Shown: positions 46,331-58,240 of the stretch, piece by piece | Position numbering within the stretch: the stretch's first letter is position 1 | Layout of the letters: each line of letters opens with the position of its first letter | Origin: Heliocidaris tuberculata | Taxonomy: Eukaryota; Echinodermata; Echinoidea; Camarodonta; Echinometridae | Length of the DNA: 64,000 nucleotides | Reading direction: 5' to 3' | Assembly (NCBI GenBank): GCA_025618425.1 | Contig: CM046837.1 | Span: forward strand, 20,624,303 to 20,688,302 | Position numbers and translations under genes: made by a program | The notes under the pieces: model-generated | What the model was told of the DNA's origin: nothing | What the model saw: only the letters and a program-made list of their open reading frames with translations | The model's database searches: none

Positions 46331-47519
46331 TAGTAAACCGCACCCTAGAGCTATTCTATCGTTGCATAATGTAGGCATCGGACTTTTTAGTTTGCCTTTG
46401 GTTTCATGACTGACATTGGGTTTCAGAGACATCTAACCTTTATTTTATTTTTTTTCTCTAGTCTGGTATACGATGGGAACATTAAAGCCTTTTATTAAAA
46501 CGGGTTCTAGAATGTGGGCATTTTGATTGGTCAAATGACACCACGTGTCAGTGATTTTTTTTTTCCTACCCTCATGACCGTGCAAAAACAGTCGTGTACA
46601 AATTTAAGACTCGATGAAATGCATGTAGTTTCATTTGGCAAGGAAATCGATGCGCATACTAAGATGCGCGTTATACTGTTTACATTACATTATACTGCGC
46701 GCCCATGTGATGTCATCTAATAAAGCAAATGGCGGCCTCCATGACTGCGACTCTTGACGTTTTGATCGGATTTGTAGTCAATTTTCGAATTTATATCAAG
46801 ATTGTGGACTCTTTTTCTAAAACAAATAATTCATGCTGTGTAGCTCGTGCATTAGGACTGGTGAAATGCACTGCATTCGGTGTCACAATGATACGGAGAA
46901 TGAACTCGACAAGTCCCGTTCATTATCCGATTGTGACCTCGGTGCAGTGCATTTGCACTAATTAATGCCATCGCAAACATGAATTATTTGTATAAAACCG
47001 CATTTACAGTCATTTGCAAAAGTTAAAGATAACTTGGAATTTGGTTGATATTTCGGTCACCGGGCCTGCATTGCATTGTCTCATTCAATTATTATAATTT
47101 AGTTCTGTACCGGTCACTATGATAAGTAGTGCTTTGATCATATGTGAATGACTTTTGTTGTTGTTGTTGCTTTGTATTTTTTTTTGTTTCCTTGTTTGCA
47201 AAATGATTTTCAAAAGTTTAAGAACATGGCTCATTTTCTGGCCAGAAAATTTGCGGTCATCTAATAGAAACTAATCCCTCCCTGATGAACCTGTAATTCA
47301 GATAGTTATTGTTAAGAAACGCTCAAGTACTCCTCGAAATATCAAACCAGCTCTGACAAATGTTAATGCAAGCACCATCTCTTGGTGTTTGAGTAATGAA
47401 TAAGTTGCTGTGACTGATTGCTTCATATTTTCTCCCTCAAATTGATGCATATTTTCGCAAATCACTCAAACAATAAAGGCCTATACACAGGTATAATATG
47501 TTAATGTATTTTCCCCTAG
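46331..47519. other. No gene recognised; imperfect hairpin at 46868-46957
   Basis: An imperfect inverted repeat (tgcactgcattcggtgtcacaatg against its complement ending gtgcagtgca) is the only clear structure. The frame from 46729 starts ATGGCGGCC but shows no domain. The CUB exon follows. Confidence 0.5.
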
Positions 47520-47857
47520 GTACTGGAGGAACCATATACTCGCAGGGTAGAATCATCACCACGCCTAATTACCCTTCCGACTATCCAAACAATGCAAATA
47601 AACAGTGGGGCTTCCACTCTCCAGCAAATACACCCATTACTGTCCACTTCAATTACTTCGAGACGGAGAGCGACTATGATTACGTTGGGATCTACACGGA
47701 ATGACATCAGATTTTGCGAATCGTGACGAGAGGGCAATTTTTTCAGGTTCTACTGTACCAGCTGACATAGTCTCAAATGCCCCCTACCTGTGGATTTGGT
47801 TTACAAGTGATTCTTCGACCACTGCCCGCGGAATTAGCATCACAGTTACTATATCAG
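47520..47857 (+). pseudogene. CUB domain exon with a one-base frameshift
   Basis: The exon lies between acceptor ttcccctag (AG at 47518-47519) and donor gtatta at 47858. It reads T-G-G-T-I-Y-S-Q-G-R-I-I-T-T-P-N-Y-P, then T-V-H-F-N-Y-F-E-T-E and Y-D-Y-V-G-I-Y-T-E, the N-terminal half of a CUB domain. Near 47698-47703 the frame shifts, and the other frame continues A-P-Y-L-W-I-W-F-T-S-D-S-S-T-T-A-R-G, the C-terminal CUB half. Length is 338 bp; a phase 1-1 exon needs a multiple of three, so exactly one base appears to be missing. CUB domains occur in secreted proteases, complement-like and developmental proteins. No neighbouring exon of the same gene was found, so it is either a pseudo-exon or a sequencing error in a real gene. 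Confidence 0.8.
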
Positions 47858-48541
47858 GTATTACAAAGATTGACTTTCAGTTGTTGTTGTTGTTTTTTTT
47901 TCTTCTATTTCTTTCTTTCTCTTTCTTTCTCTTTTTTTCCCTTTTTCGTCAGTAAAGAGAGAGAGAAAGAAAAAGGAGTCGCATGATAAGGTACCTTTCT
48001 GTCTTTCTTTAATATTTTCTTTGTTCTTTTTTTTTTCCTGGGGGGGGGGGAGGTGTTGCACGTTTGAATTTTTATTTCGCAATGACAGAAACAAGATAAT
48101 TTATTCTTTTCTCGGGTTAAGCATAATTATGGAAACGTGATGTACACTTTTTCGCAATTCATAGAATACGCTCAGTTTTAGCTCAAGTACGCGTCCAGAA
48201 ACTACTTTTTTGTTTCAACTCGCTGTAGTTTTCTTAACGTTAGCTCAATATCAAAAAGTGAAGCATTTCTATAAAATTTGACTTTTCAGTTTTAACGTCA
48301 TAAATTGTGAATCAATCTTCATTTCTAAAACAATAAGTACCGTCGTTTTCAGATTTATGTGCGCGAGGACTACTGGTAAAGGCCTTTTCTGCTTTCTGCT
48401 CTTGATAACTTCGAGCCAAATTAACCAAAGTCAAAAGGTGAAGTAGCAGATGAAAGTTCAGATCATTCTAATTATGATAATGAGACAGCTGTTTTGATTG
48501 GTTGAAAAAAGAAAGAACACCGTCATTTGCTTTCATTTTAA

Positions 48542-49113
48542 CCCGTTCACGACGGCATTGTTGAGCGTGTAACACTCTCCTGAAACGAGATTAATTTACC
48601 CAAGGAGTTATCACAGAACCGAGAGCGGAAGCACTGTTCTACCCGCACGTGCGAGCGGCTTGACCATTCAAGCGTTAAGCGTGTTCGTACGCTGGTCCCG
48701 ATTTCGCGCATGCGCATCGGCATTTAATTCATGCTCTTCGTCGAGTGAACAACCTTCCTCCGCGAGCGCTGTGCCGTGCCGCTCTTTTTCGTGAAGCCCT
48801 GTATATACTTGTCTATACTTTTCACGAAATCAAGAGAAGAATGTTCTTAGAATGTACTATCTTTACGCGCCACAGCTAATCCAAATATCAGCAATAAATA
48901 TAATTAAATGCGGTTCATATTTATCTTATCTATCCCGAAAGAGTCGCATCATCTTTCTTTCGATTGCTGCTATTTAGTATATAGTAACTCTGTCATCTTA
49001 TTTGCCCTCGGCCAGATGAATTATATATATTCATCTGTTAACCCATTACCTACGGGAACCGGACGGTTCCTGTGTTAAGCCTATGGGAATGAGATAATTC
49101 AGTCGTCAACGGG
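48542..49113. mobile_element. TTAA-flanked MITE (piggyBac-like ends)
   Basis: Starts CCCGTTCACGAC and ends GTCGTCAACGGG, with TTAA on both outer sides (48538-48541 and 49114-49117). The 572 bp interior has no transposase. TTAA duplications are typical of piggyBac and Kolobok transposons. It is the complete example of the end type seen at 3412, 21308 and 56312. Confidence 0.7.
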
Positions 49114-49212
49114 TTAAGGGAGTGCAACCAAAACTGAAAGGGAAGAAAAAAGAAGCAAAAAAAGATCTTAACTCATGAAATCTCTACCATTTGGCATACA
49201 CACGTTAAGGAG

Positions 49213-49791
49213 TTGGTAGTTCAAGGGAGATTTTTAGATCTTCTGTCAATGGAAAGTAACTGTATGTTTTGGAAGAGCATTATGTACAACTTGCCCGTAA
49301 AGGTTTTGAAATTTCTTGTAAAAGCAGTCAGCGACACGGTTAATGTAAGAGCAAATTTACTGAGATGGGGGAGATCCACAACAAACAAATGCAGGCACTG
49401 CGATTGTGTTGAGACACTTAATCATGTACTCAATTGTTGTTCAGTATTTCTATCTCAAGGACGCTATACCTGGCGCCACAGCAATGTACTAAAATGCTTT
49501 GTAAGAGTGATCATAGAAAATATTTCGCCCGATACAAAAATCCTCCATGATATTCCTTATTTAACCGGCTACTCTCCCGTCTCAACAATCCCACTGCCGT
49601 GTACGCAAACAAACCTAAGACCTGATCTTTGTATCTATGATGAAAATAGCAAAAAGATAATGATCATGGAATTGACAGTCCCATTCAAACTTGGAATAGA
49701 AAATGCCCATCAATACAAAGTTGATAAATACTCGTCCCTAGTTACAGACATTCGAAATAACTGCTATGAGGTAGAGTTTTTTAGCAATTGA
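49213..49791 (+). CDS. LINE ORF fragment: Cys-His region and restriction-like endonuclease
   Basis: The open frame (192 codons from the first Met, open further upstream) is the C-terminus of a non-LTR retrotransposon polyprotein. It has the motif N-V-R-A-N-L-L-R-W-G, then K-C-R-H-C...E-T-L-N-H-V-L-N-C-C, a CCHC element, then the restriction-like endonuclease signature L-R-P-D-L-C-I-Y-D, M-E-L-T-V-P-F and A-H-Q-Y-K-V-D-K-Y-S-S-L. That endonuclease nicks target DNA for target-primed reverse transcription. The order CCHC then PD-(D/E)xK endonuclease after the RT identifies the R2/NeSL/Hero group. The RT itself is missing because of 5' truncation, so no function is expected. It is truncated but has no internal stop in this part. 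Confidence 0.8.
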   Translation: MVVQGRFLDLLSMESNCMFWKSIMYNLPVKVLKFLVKAVSDTVNVRANLLRWGRSTTNKCRHCDCVETLNHVLNCCSVFLSQGRYTWRHSNVLKCFVRVIIENISPDTKILHDIPYLTGYSPVSTIPLPCTQTNLRPDLCIYDENSKKIMIMELTVPFKLGIENAHQYKVDKYSSLVTDIRNNCYEVEFFSN

Positions 49792-50007
49792 AGTTGGTTC
49801 ACGAGGATTCATTTCATCAAACAACACCCAAAGACTGAAACAGATGTTGGGCTACTTGCATGAACGGAACACAAAGCCGCGTGAATTTCGGGACAAACTC
49901 AGTAAAATGGCGCTTATTTCGTCCTTTGCAATTTATTGCGCAATGGACGAACCCACCTGGCAAGACTGTAATAACTTGTAATAACTCAATTATAACTCTA
50001 TAACTAA

Positions 50008-50024
50008 ATAATAATAATAGTAAC

Positions 50025-50081
<57 letters not shown>

Positions 50082-50275
50082 GATAATGATAATGGTAATA
50101 ATGATAATAATGATAATAATAATGATAATGATAAAAACAATAATTAATAACTATAATACTACCAATGATAATAATGATAATAATAATTAACAATAATAAT
50201 GATAATAATAGTGGTAATAACAATAATAATTATAATAATAATAATAATATAATAAATAAATATAATAATAATAAC

Positions 50276-50319
<44 letters not shown>

Positions 50320-50334
50320 TAATAACAATAGATA

Positions 50335-50369
<35 letters not shown>

Positions 50370-50376
50370 GATAATG
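50008..50376. repeat. (AAT)n array inside LINE copy B
   Basis: AAT-rich triplet array at the same location in the 3' UTR as in copy A, with more point changes. Frames across it are artefacts. Confidence 0.95.
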
Positions 50377-50988
50377 GTGCAGCCAGGCTGCATGGGGCTG
50401 CATGCATGGGTGCCTGGATGTGGATGATTCAATTCGCCTGTCACAGGTGGTTGTGCTTCGGTGGTCGGAGGGCGAGTTTTATGTGAGTTGTGTGCTGTTC
50501 GGACGGACGGGCCATAGTGTTTGTCCGACCTAACAGCATTTAGATGTGCGATTCGTGTTACGACTGCCGGGGCGCGATTGTTCGGGGCGCGATTGTTCGT
50601 GGCGGGCGGGTGGGATCGTACATGTCCGGGCACTTCGTGAGGACGTAAAATGAATGTCTATATACCCTCGTAACAATCAAGCGGATATACTATTGAGTAA
50701 CTGAATTTATACTTAAATTTTTAATATTCACTTTAATACAAACCTTAAACTGATAGACCAGAACACATACAAATTATAAAAATTCATTTTGCCAAGCATG
50801 TTTTATGACATTTTATGACTTGTATTTTTTTGTATGTTTTGTATTGTATGTCCTGCCTTGGCAGTAATATGCTAGGACCTGGACTACTCTTACCGTTATG
50901 TTTGTGAATGTGCAACTCTTACTATGTTTATACTATGTTTCTTTATTGAAAATTGACAATAAAGTGATACGAAAAAAAAAAAAAAAAT

Positions 50989-50994
<6 letters not shown>

Positions 50995-51038
<44 letters not shown>
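50995..51038. repeat. (TA)n followed by poly(C)
   Basis: A TA run follows the A tail of LINE copy B. Confidence 0.9.
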
Positions 51039-51039
<1 letters not shown>

Positions 51040-51429
51040 CCCCCCCCTTTTTTTGGCCATTGATCACCTTTCACAAAAAATTATGATTCCCCTGATTATT
51101 CCAAACCATGAAATTCTTAAAAGCTTAATCAAAATCAATGAAATTATTTCATGATTGGGCACCTTCTATATTTCCATGCATGTCTGAATAATAATTTGTT
51201 TGACAACTTATTTTACAAAACAGTCTAATAAAAAAAGATCTCAAACAAACACTGAAATGAGGTGCGGAGAAAAGAGACCTTCATTATTCCTTTCTGTTTG
51301 TTTTCCTCTTCTGTCTGTCATGACCATCCCCGCCCATCCCCTCCCCCTCGAGATCTCCCTCTCTCGTAAATAGTTTCCTGCACCACTTTCGATTCACCAG
51401 TCTCTGTGAGAACGTATTATCATTTCTAG

Positions 51430-51610
51430 TATGAATAGCTTATTCTTCTTATGCAGTTACAAAAGAACAGCACTGGCGCATTTGCAGCAATCGTTATTCA
51501 CAAAAAGTGAACTCAACCGTAGATCCCCTTCTTGGAGACGCTACCTGGTAGTTACGGTTACATTGTTCCCCCTTAGACGACCTATTGTCATATTTAAAAA
51601 AGAACACTTG
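51430..51610 (+). repeat. Dispersed repeat E, copy 1 (partner 54250-54425)
   Basis: Shares 'agttac-aaa-a-ca-cactg-cgcatttgcag' through 'gttacattgttcc' and 'cctattgtcatatttaaaa-agaac' with 54250-54425 at moderate similarity. Function is unknown. Confidence 0.6.
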
Positions 51611-52740
51611 TAAGCGTTGCCACCAAGTTTTAGCACCCTCTTCAATTGCCTCAGCTGTACAAGTTTGAACTTTACTGTACATTAGTAAATTTCGAAACAA
51701 ATGACCCATTTGTGATGGAAAACTTTTTTGTGCAGAAGCAATAAAAATACAAGCAATGTAACACTATTTTCATATTCATTATGAAATAGACATTTTTAAA
51801 AACCTACATGATAATGGGACCTATAACGGTGTATGCCAAAACGAAAAGTAACACATTCGTCAATGTAATATGCGTGGAATTTACGGTATGATCATTAGTC
51901 ATGCAAGATGCCAAGTAGATGTTTTACTTCACTCCCCCCGCCTAATAAATTAATAATAATGGTCATGATAATCATAATAATAATAAAAATAATAATGATA
52001 ATAATGATGATGATAATAAAAGCCTTTATTGGGTTTTACGGGGCTGACAATGACGAATCTTGTTCCATTGGGGTTGTGGCGCAATCGTTCAGGAAAGGTG
52101 ATAAAATGATAAAAATATTGTCACATCATCCAATAAGATAAGGGCATTTTTTTTAACGAATAAAGGCCTAAACTACCAACACATTTATAACAATTTGATA
52201 GGGAAGGGGGTGTCTCGGAAAGAATTTTATTCACCGGAATGTGATATTTATTTTTTTATATCTAGATCTACACCATTGCTTTATTTTTCTTTGAAGTTCA
52301 TGCAGGCCTACATCTTACGAGAATTACGGAAACCAATAAACAAAATTCGTCATCGGCACATCCAGTGGTAGTGTGCCAAAGACCCATTCTGCTCATATTA
52401 GTATTCGTAATTTTGTAATTTGTAATAACTGAAAAGAGAAAATAGCGCATTATTTTCTTGTCATTCGTTATCTGCGTGTTCGCTGGTTGAAAGTGTCAGA
52501 CAGCCTGCTGTATTCCTCTTTCATCTTTCTCGAGTCCATGGTATCGTCCAGTTCCCCACTTCCTTCCCCAAAATGCAGTAAATCAAATACTGTAGAACCA
52601 CAAGGAGAGGGGGTGTCTTATTTTCCTTTCTTTTCTTACTCACTTCGCTCGTTCGCCAAATTTAGAAACTAGAAAGTTGATATAAATTATGTGGGCAAGA
52701 AACTCTTTAAAGATGTACATAGGTATGTAAGGTATAAAAT
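51611..52740. other. No gene recognised
   Basis: AT-rich; an (AAT/ATGATA)-rich patch lies at 51945-52020. No domain was identified. Confidence 0.5.
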
Positions 52741-52844
52741 TCAACATCAAAACACATTTAGAGAGAGTGATAGGGGGGGGGGGGATAGCGAGATAAACAT
52801 AAAGAAAGGAACATCAAGCTATTCATTTTCCCTTTACGGAGTTA

Positions 52845-53330
52845 CATTTTTCATCGATGCAAGCACGGGCTTCTGCTTCACAGAGACTAATCTCAAATAG
52901 TAAGAAAGGGGAGGTGGTGACAATTTTCCCGACATGTTTGTGCAAAGAACATGATGACATTTATCCCACTGATTTTCCAGGCACTATCGGGGATTGGGGG
53001 GGGGGGGGAGGGGGGGGCATTTTTCATCGATGCTTGCATGGACTTCATATATTCACAGGGACGAATCTACAATCGTAAGAAGTGGTGTGGGAGCAAAAAA
53101 TTTCCTGACATTTTGTGCAAAGAATATCATAATTTCATTTATCCCACCGATTCTCCAGGCGCCATCCTGGGATGGGGGTTCCATTGTTCATCGATGCATG
53201 GGCTTCTGCTTCACAGGGACAAATCTCGAATCTCAAGAAGGGGTGGGGGGAGGCTGAAATTTCCCCGACATTTTGTGCAGAGAACATGATTTCATTTACC
53301 CCACCGAATCTCCAGGCGCTCTTGCGCTGG
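52845..53330 (+). repeat. Tandem repeat, three ~165-175 bp units
   Basis: 'ttcatcgatgca(a/t)gcacgggcttctgcttcacag', 'gacattttgtgca-agaa' and 'ccaccgattctccaggcgc' recur in the same order starting near 52851, 53025 and 53187. G tracts separate the units. Overlapping frames are shadows. Confidence 0.8.
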
Positions 53331-54249
53331 GAGAGGGAGGGGGGAGAGGTATCCCATCGGCCTTACCAAGGCTCAAGGGGCCATGAAATCTTTTTACCCA
53401 GAATTTATGAGAATTGCTTTCCAATTATATAAATTTTGATCCCCCGCCGCCATTCCTCTTCATAATTTTCAATAAACGCAAATAGCCTTACTAAATTCAG
53501 AAACTATCTGTTATGGTGATTAGTTTTAAAGTGATTCTGATGAAGCCGTGTCGGTCTTGAATATTTTTCACATTTTCACACTTCGCATCTTTAGCATGTG
53601 AAGTGTTCCTCCACTTATGGGTTCATATATGATACACCTTGTCCGATTCATTATGTTCGTATTTAAACTAGGCATTTCATTTCCCGCGATTGAAAAAAAA
53701 AATCACAAGTCTAAATATAAAATGAAACTATTCGTCGGCAATCCAACACTCTTCCTTGATTATATGCAATTGCAAATAATATTTTTGACATAAAGACAGT
53801 ACATTTAATTTCAATTATTTCCATGTTCATTTCTATAAAGGTAAAAAGGTGCATTCTTCTCGAGCATGAAATTTAGATTTACAGAATTAGCAATATGAAA
53901 GGAAGTAAAAGAATGACAGTTAGAATAGCAACATGACTCGGAAAGAGAGTTGCAATAAAAAGAAATACATATAGATGACAATTCAAGGATAAAAAAAAGA
54001 TTAAAAAATGATCAAACTTTGTTCCACCATTTTGCTTTCTATATGAACTATACTGCGACCTTTCCTGATCAGTAGGTCTACTCCTACCATATCTCTCGCT
54101 CATTTACTTCCCAGTAACTAATATTCTGCTGAATTATTTTTTTCTTAGAAATTTCTGGACTTTTTTCCGTTAGACAGCGCTGGGAGGGGGGGGGGGGGTT
54201 AACACATTTTGTGTTAAAGCTAAGAACATGTGGGTCTCAACTCTCAATA

Positions 54250-54425
54250 TACAATTTAGTTATTTTACAAAGACGGCACTTTCTTGTACATTTGCAGTCA
54301 TCACTACCTTACAAAGGTGAATTAGTCATCCTATTATCCTCTTCTTTTGAGACTCGACGATGTGGTTACAGTTACCATTTTATTCCTGAGCTAAGCGAAC
54401 CTATTGTTCAGTTTGAAAAGAACAG
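54250..54425 (+). repeat. Dispersed repeat E, copy 2
   Basis: Diverged partner of 51430-51610, about 100 bp upstream of a LINE fragment. Confidence 0.6.
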
Positions 54426-54524
54426 TGTCCATAATCGTCAAACATTGCTTATTGTTAGCTATAACTATAGGACTAATGCCAACAGACTAAATCTTAGTTG
54501 GAAACTGGCGTAGTATAAGTTCAT

Positions 54525-55770
54525 AGGAATACAAGTGGAAATATGTAGATGATTTAACACTTGGAGAGGTGGTTAAGCGAAACCAACCCAAAACTCTCCA
54601 AAACTCCCTTGACAATGTTTCACAATGGTGCCTACAAAATGATGTACTTCCGAAACCTGCCAAATGTAATTTGATGAGTGTGTGTTTTCTTCGACAAATG
54701 AACCCCTGTACAGATTTTACATTAAATGATGTACACCTGAACACAGTTTCGCACTTGAAATTGTTAGGAATTACCATCCAAGATGATCTGAAGTGGAATC
54801 TGCACGTGGAAGACATAGTGTCAAAAGCCTCTCGAAAATTATACACCCTATGTATTCTCAGAAAGTGTAAAACCCCCATTGAAGACATGGTAACTGTGTA
54901 CTCTTGTTATATTAGACCAGTCCTTGAGTATGCATGCCCAGTTTGGCATACTTCGCTAACACAGGCTCAAGCCGACAAAATTGAATTTGTGCAAAAGAGA
55001 GCACTTCGGATCATCTTGGGCAAAAATTACGCAGGTTATGATGAGGCTCTTGATGTGTGTAAGCTAGCCTCACTTCACTGTCGCCGAGATACCCTCCTTC
55101 AAAGTTTTGGCCAGAAGATGCTATATTCTGTCAAACATAGACATTTACTCCCACCAACAAGGGCTAGCACCTGTAGTAGACAGTTAAGGGATATGTCTGG
55201 CCTTTGTACCATTAAATGCAACACGGAAAGATACAGCAAATCAACCATTTCCTTTTTTGGCTAGAATTTTCAAGGTGTAATGTTTTTAAATTGAAACATA
55301 TAATAAAAATGTCTCTAATAATAATAATAGATAGAAATACTAACCCATTAATGATATAGTTACTATAGCCATAATCCATTCAAACAAATAATACAACCAA
55401 TACATTTGACAGATTAAAAAATTCAATATTTTACATTTGATTAGTCGATCACATTCCCTTGTCTGTTATATGTATATCTTTGTATTTTTTCTTGTATGTG
55501 TGTCTATGTTTGAGTGTGTGTGGGTGTGATTGTGGATGTGTTTATGCTTGTGTATACTATTTAATTACCTATGATTATTTAAATGTCATATTGCCTTTAT
55601 ATTTGCATTCATATTTTTTTTGTTTGTCCTTTTATTATTTGTATTGTCAATTGAATGTTATACATTTATGGTTTATGTTGCCAAATTTGTAAACTGATCC
55701 TTTCAGCTTGCTGTTGATCAGTAATTTTTATATACCAATAAACAATAAAATAATAATAATAATAATAATA
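54525..55770 (+). mobile_element. CR1/Rex-type LINE, 5'-truncated
   Basis: Coding part to 55264, then a 3' UTR ending in 'accaataaacaataaaataataataataata', a tail typical of this LINE group. Point of truncation is just upstream of the RT catalytic motif. Confidence 0.8.
54538..55264 (+). CDS. LINE reverse transcriptase C-terminal fragment
   Basis: The frame starts upstream of the first Met with K-Y-V-D-D-L-T-L, the RT catalytic Y-x-D-D motif, and continues in one frame to a stop at 55262-55264. Recognisable blocks are L-K-L-L-G-I-T-I-Q-D-D-L-K-W-N (RT motif E region), I-R-P-V-L-E-Y-A-C-P-V-W-H, Q-A-D-K-I-E-F-V-Q-K-R-A-L-R-I-I-L-G and Y-D-E-A-L...L-H-C-R-R-D-T-L. These are hallmarks of the thumb/post-RT region of CR1/Rex/L2-like LINEs. 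About 240 codons without a stop indicate a fairly recent insertion. The fingers, palm N-terminus and endonuclease are missing, so it is not functional. Confidence 0.82.
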
Positions 55771-56227
55771 AAATACGGGTTCAACTTCTTTACACGTATA
55801 GTAAGCACAGTCTCTATACATGTAGCAAGTAAGATAAAGCAAGCTCAAGTTTTTCACTTCCGGTGTTTATTGGCTTCCGTGCGTGTGCGCCCTTCCCGGT
55901 GGCTTTCGTTCGCTATTTTGCGGTGCTCCCTGTAGTTATGAAGCACACACAATAAATGCATGTCCGAGAGGATCTGCAAAACTGAAAATCTGTAAGACCA
56001 GGGATGATCGTTCATGTGCACTGGTATACGCAAATTTTGTCGATTGATGTACGGGAATTTTTTTTTTTTAATGCTTCAAAATAGTGAGAAATGGTATATG
56101 ATTATCAGGACTTCACTGGAAGGTGTAGTTTACTTGATAAACTTAATACTGATATTAAAATGGGTGCAGAAAATCCATGTTAAAAGGTGAAATTAAAGCG
56201 TTAAAAGGAGTCAAAGTGACCATAATT

Positions 56228-56312
56228 TGGGAACCGTATAAACCCGGCTCCCGTATATGAATGTCTCCTACGGGGACCGTATATACCCGGCTCCAGTTGT
56301 CAACGGGTTAAA
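56228..56312 (-). mobile_element. End of a TTAA-flanked 'CCCGTT' element
   Basis: Ends GTTGTCAACGGGTTAA at 56297-56312, the inverted terminal type of the 48542 element. It contains two copies of 'ggctcc' with 'accgtatat/aaacccgg' motifs. Confidence 0.45.
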
Positions 56313-56828
56313 ATGATACCCCCCCCCCCCCCCCATCACGTAGCCTTTAATTAAGGCACCTAGTGCTGCTCTGTCGATCCCCTGGTCGCTCCTCGAAACG
56401 CACAGAATAGTCATCTGATTATTGCGAGGGAGGTCTATGATGCAGAAAGACGTCTCGCGCAATAATCAGAGGCTATATTGTAAGAGGCATCCGATCGGGG
56501 GATCGGATTATGTGTTGACAAATTGTGTAGAGACGTTTTCATATGATATGTATAATTACATAATAAATTACAATGTGTATGAAAAGAATGTTTAATAAGT
56601 CAGATATAAACATAATTTTCCTTGGGAAATCTTCAGCACTCTATGTTCAACAGCATGGTTATATAAAAAGAGTATATTTCATCCCTTAAGGGGCGTTAGT
56701 GCCCCATTATTTAATCTCGTAAGAAATGGAAGGGTCAAAATTAATCTGATTACACAAAAATGTTAAAATGTAGCTTGAACTGATCTCTAATAGGTGAAGT
56801 AGCTGTATTTTAAGAATAAATTTAAAAC

Positions 56829-56830
<2 letters not shown>

Positions 56831-56870
<40 letters not shown>
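56831..56870. repeat. Poly(T) tract
   Basis: T run of about 40 nt followed by (GT)n. Confidence 0.95.
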
Positions 56871-56872
<2 letters not shown>

Positions 56873-57079
56873 GCGTGTGTGTGTACATTTACTAATATAA
56901 ATCAAGAATGAGGCTTCAAAGTCCTACCTCCATGGGTCTGACTGGTGCTATTCTTCCATGTCGTCGGCCTGCAGTGTGCCTGAATAGGAGTATTGACTGG
57001 CCGTCCTCGCTGTCACCATTAAGCATGTCAAGGCGCTGGCCTTACTAAGGCCTGCAGCTAAAAAAAAAAGTTTGAAGTA

Positions 57080-57945
57080 GGCCAGTTTAGATTGAGTTTG
57101 AGGACCTACGTCACCAAGGTACATTGTTTACAGGATACAGGATGATTTGCGGAACCTTCGTGTCACCTACGAAAATTGCAAAATGTTAGTTTCAGTTTTG
57201 CTCTAATGGCATTTAAATAATATGCTTATTAAATCAACAAAGTCAATGAGTAAAATTATGTCAGTCAACGTAATTTGACTAGCCCTCGTAAGAGGTGTAA
57301 AGTAGGAAACGATTGAGCGTGATATCAAGTTACTAAAATTTAAGGCTTCGTAGAGCCTTAACATATACAATGATAATTAGATCACCTCTTAACTTCGTCA
57401 GATTTTTTCTTTCTTTATTGTATTATCCCCTACACCCACATACACACACATACTTCTTTGTGTCAACAACAAGTCAAATTAGGCAAAGTCATCAAGCATC
57501 AGTTGAAGGTGTTAGTATAACATTTTCAGGGTAATCAGGGGTGGTCTTCTGAAGACGATGTTATCTCTAATTTTGTTTTTGTTTTTTTGTTTTTTGTTGT
57601 TGTTGTTTTTTTTTGGGGGGGGTTATCTCTTAAAACAAAAAAAAAAAATATTCTGAGACCGCTTTTTTTCTCGGATTTTAATTCATATATTATCTCAGTC
57701 TCATACTACTAGCGTGCCTATACAGTACTGTTGTACGCATGATACGCACAGACTTAAACGCCTGCACGGATCGTATTTTGTGGAAAGGATAAAATAAAAC
57801 TAAAACAGGGTAGGGCCTATTGTATCTGTAGGACGCATGGTCGGTGCGATGTTTTTTGGACAAGTATGGTGAGAGTCATGGACCCGAAGCAATATAGCTT
57901 CTGGAATCCGCCTGATGGGTACCTATTGATCTTATTTCAAGTTAA
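57080..57945 (+). repeat. Dispersed repeat family D, copy 4, left part
   Basis: Homologous in order to 38740-39999. It is interrupted at 57945/57946 by the satellite-bearing TIR element and resumes at 60794. Confidence 0.7.
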
Positions 57946-58080
57946 AGGGTCTCTGAGGCCAAAAAGATAATTTGTATACAGTTAGAATGTATAAAATTAA
58001 CCCCAAATAACTTTACCCGGCATTCTACAGGTTAGCGGTTAAGGAGTTTGAAGAGAATAAAGGACAGCGTGAACGAACGA

Positions 58081-58114
58081 CGCGCGGAACTCAACTGGAG
58101 TTGAGTTCCGCGCG
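58081..58114. other. 15 bp perfect GC-rich hairpin
   Basis: CGCGCGGAACTCAAC and GTTGAGTTCCGCGCG form a perfect stem with loop TGGA. It lies inside the TTAA element between its left end and the satellite array. Confidence 0.75.
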
Positions 58115-58240
58115 AGCAGTTTTCTATGCGTGTGCGTTCTGTTATGCGTGCACGTTCGGCGAACGCCAAGACGCGATAGTGGAATTATCGCGGTCGCATT
58201 ATCGCGTTGTCGTCTGCTATGTACAGCGCCAGGGCTGACA

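Larger units (their letters stand above)
49118..50976 (+). mobile_element. R2/Hero-like LINE, 5'-truncated copy B
   Basis: Starts immediately after the TTAA duplication of the preceding MITE and contains the 3' end of the ORF (to 49791), about 215 bp of 3' UTR, an (AAT)n array (50008-50376), then the conserved 3' UTR beginning 'ggtgcagccaggctgcatg' and ending AATAAAGTGATACG plus an A tail. The 3' UTR holds a tandem 'cggggcgcgattgtt' pair. Confidence 0.85.

Noticed and set aside
46729..46965. 78-codon frame starting ATGGCGGCC
   Set aside because: It has a good start context but no domain, and it overlaps an imperfect inverted repeat that looks like a mobile-element end.
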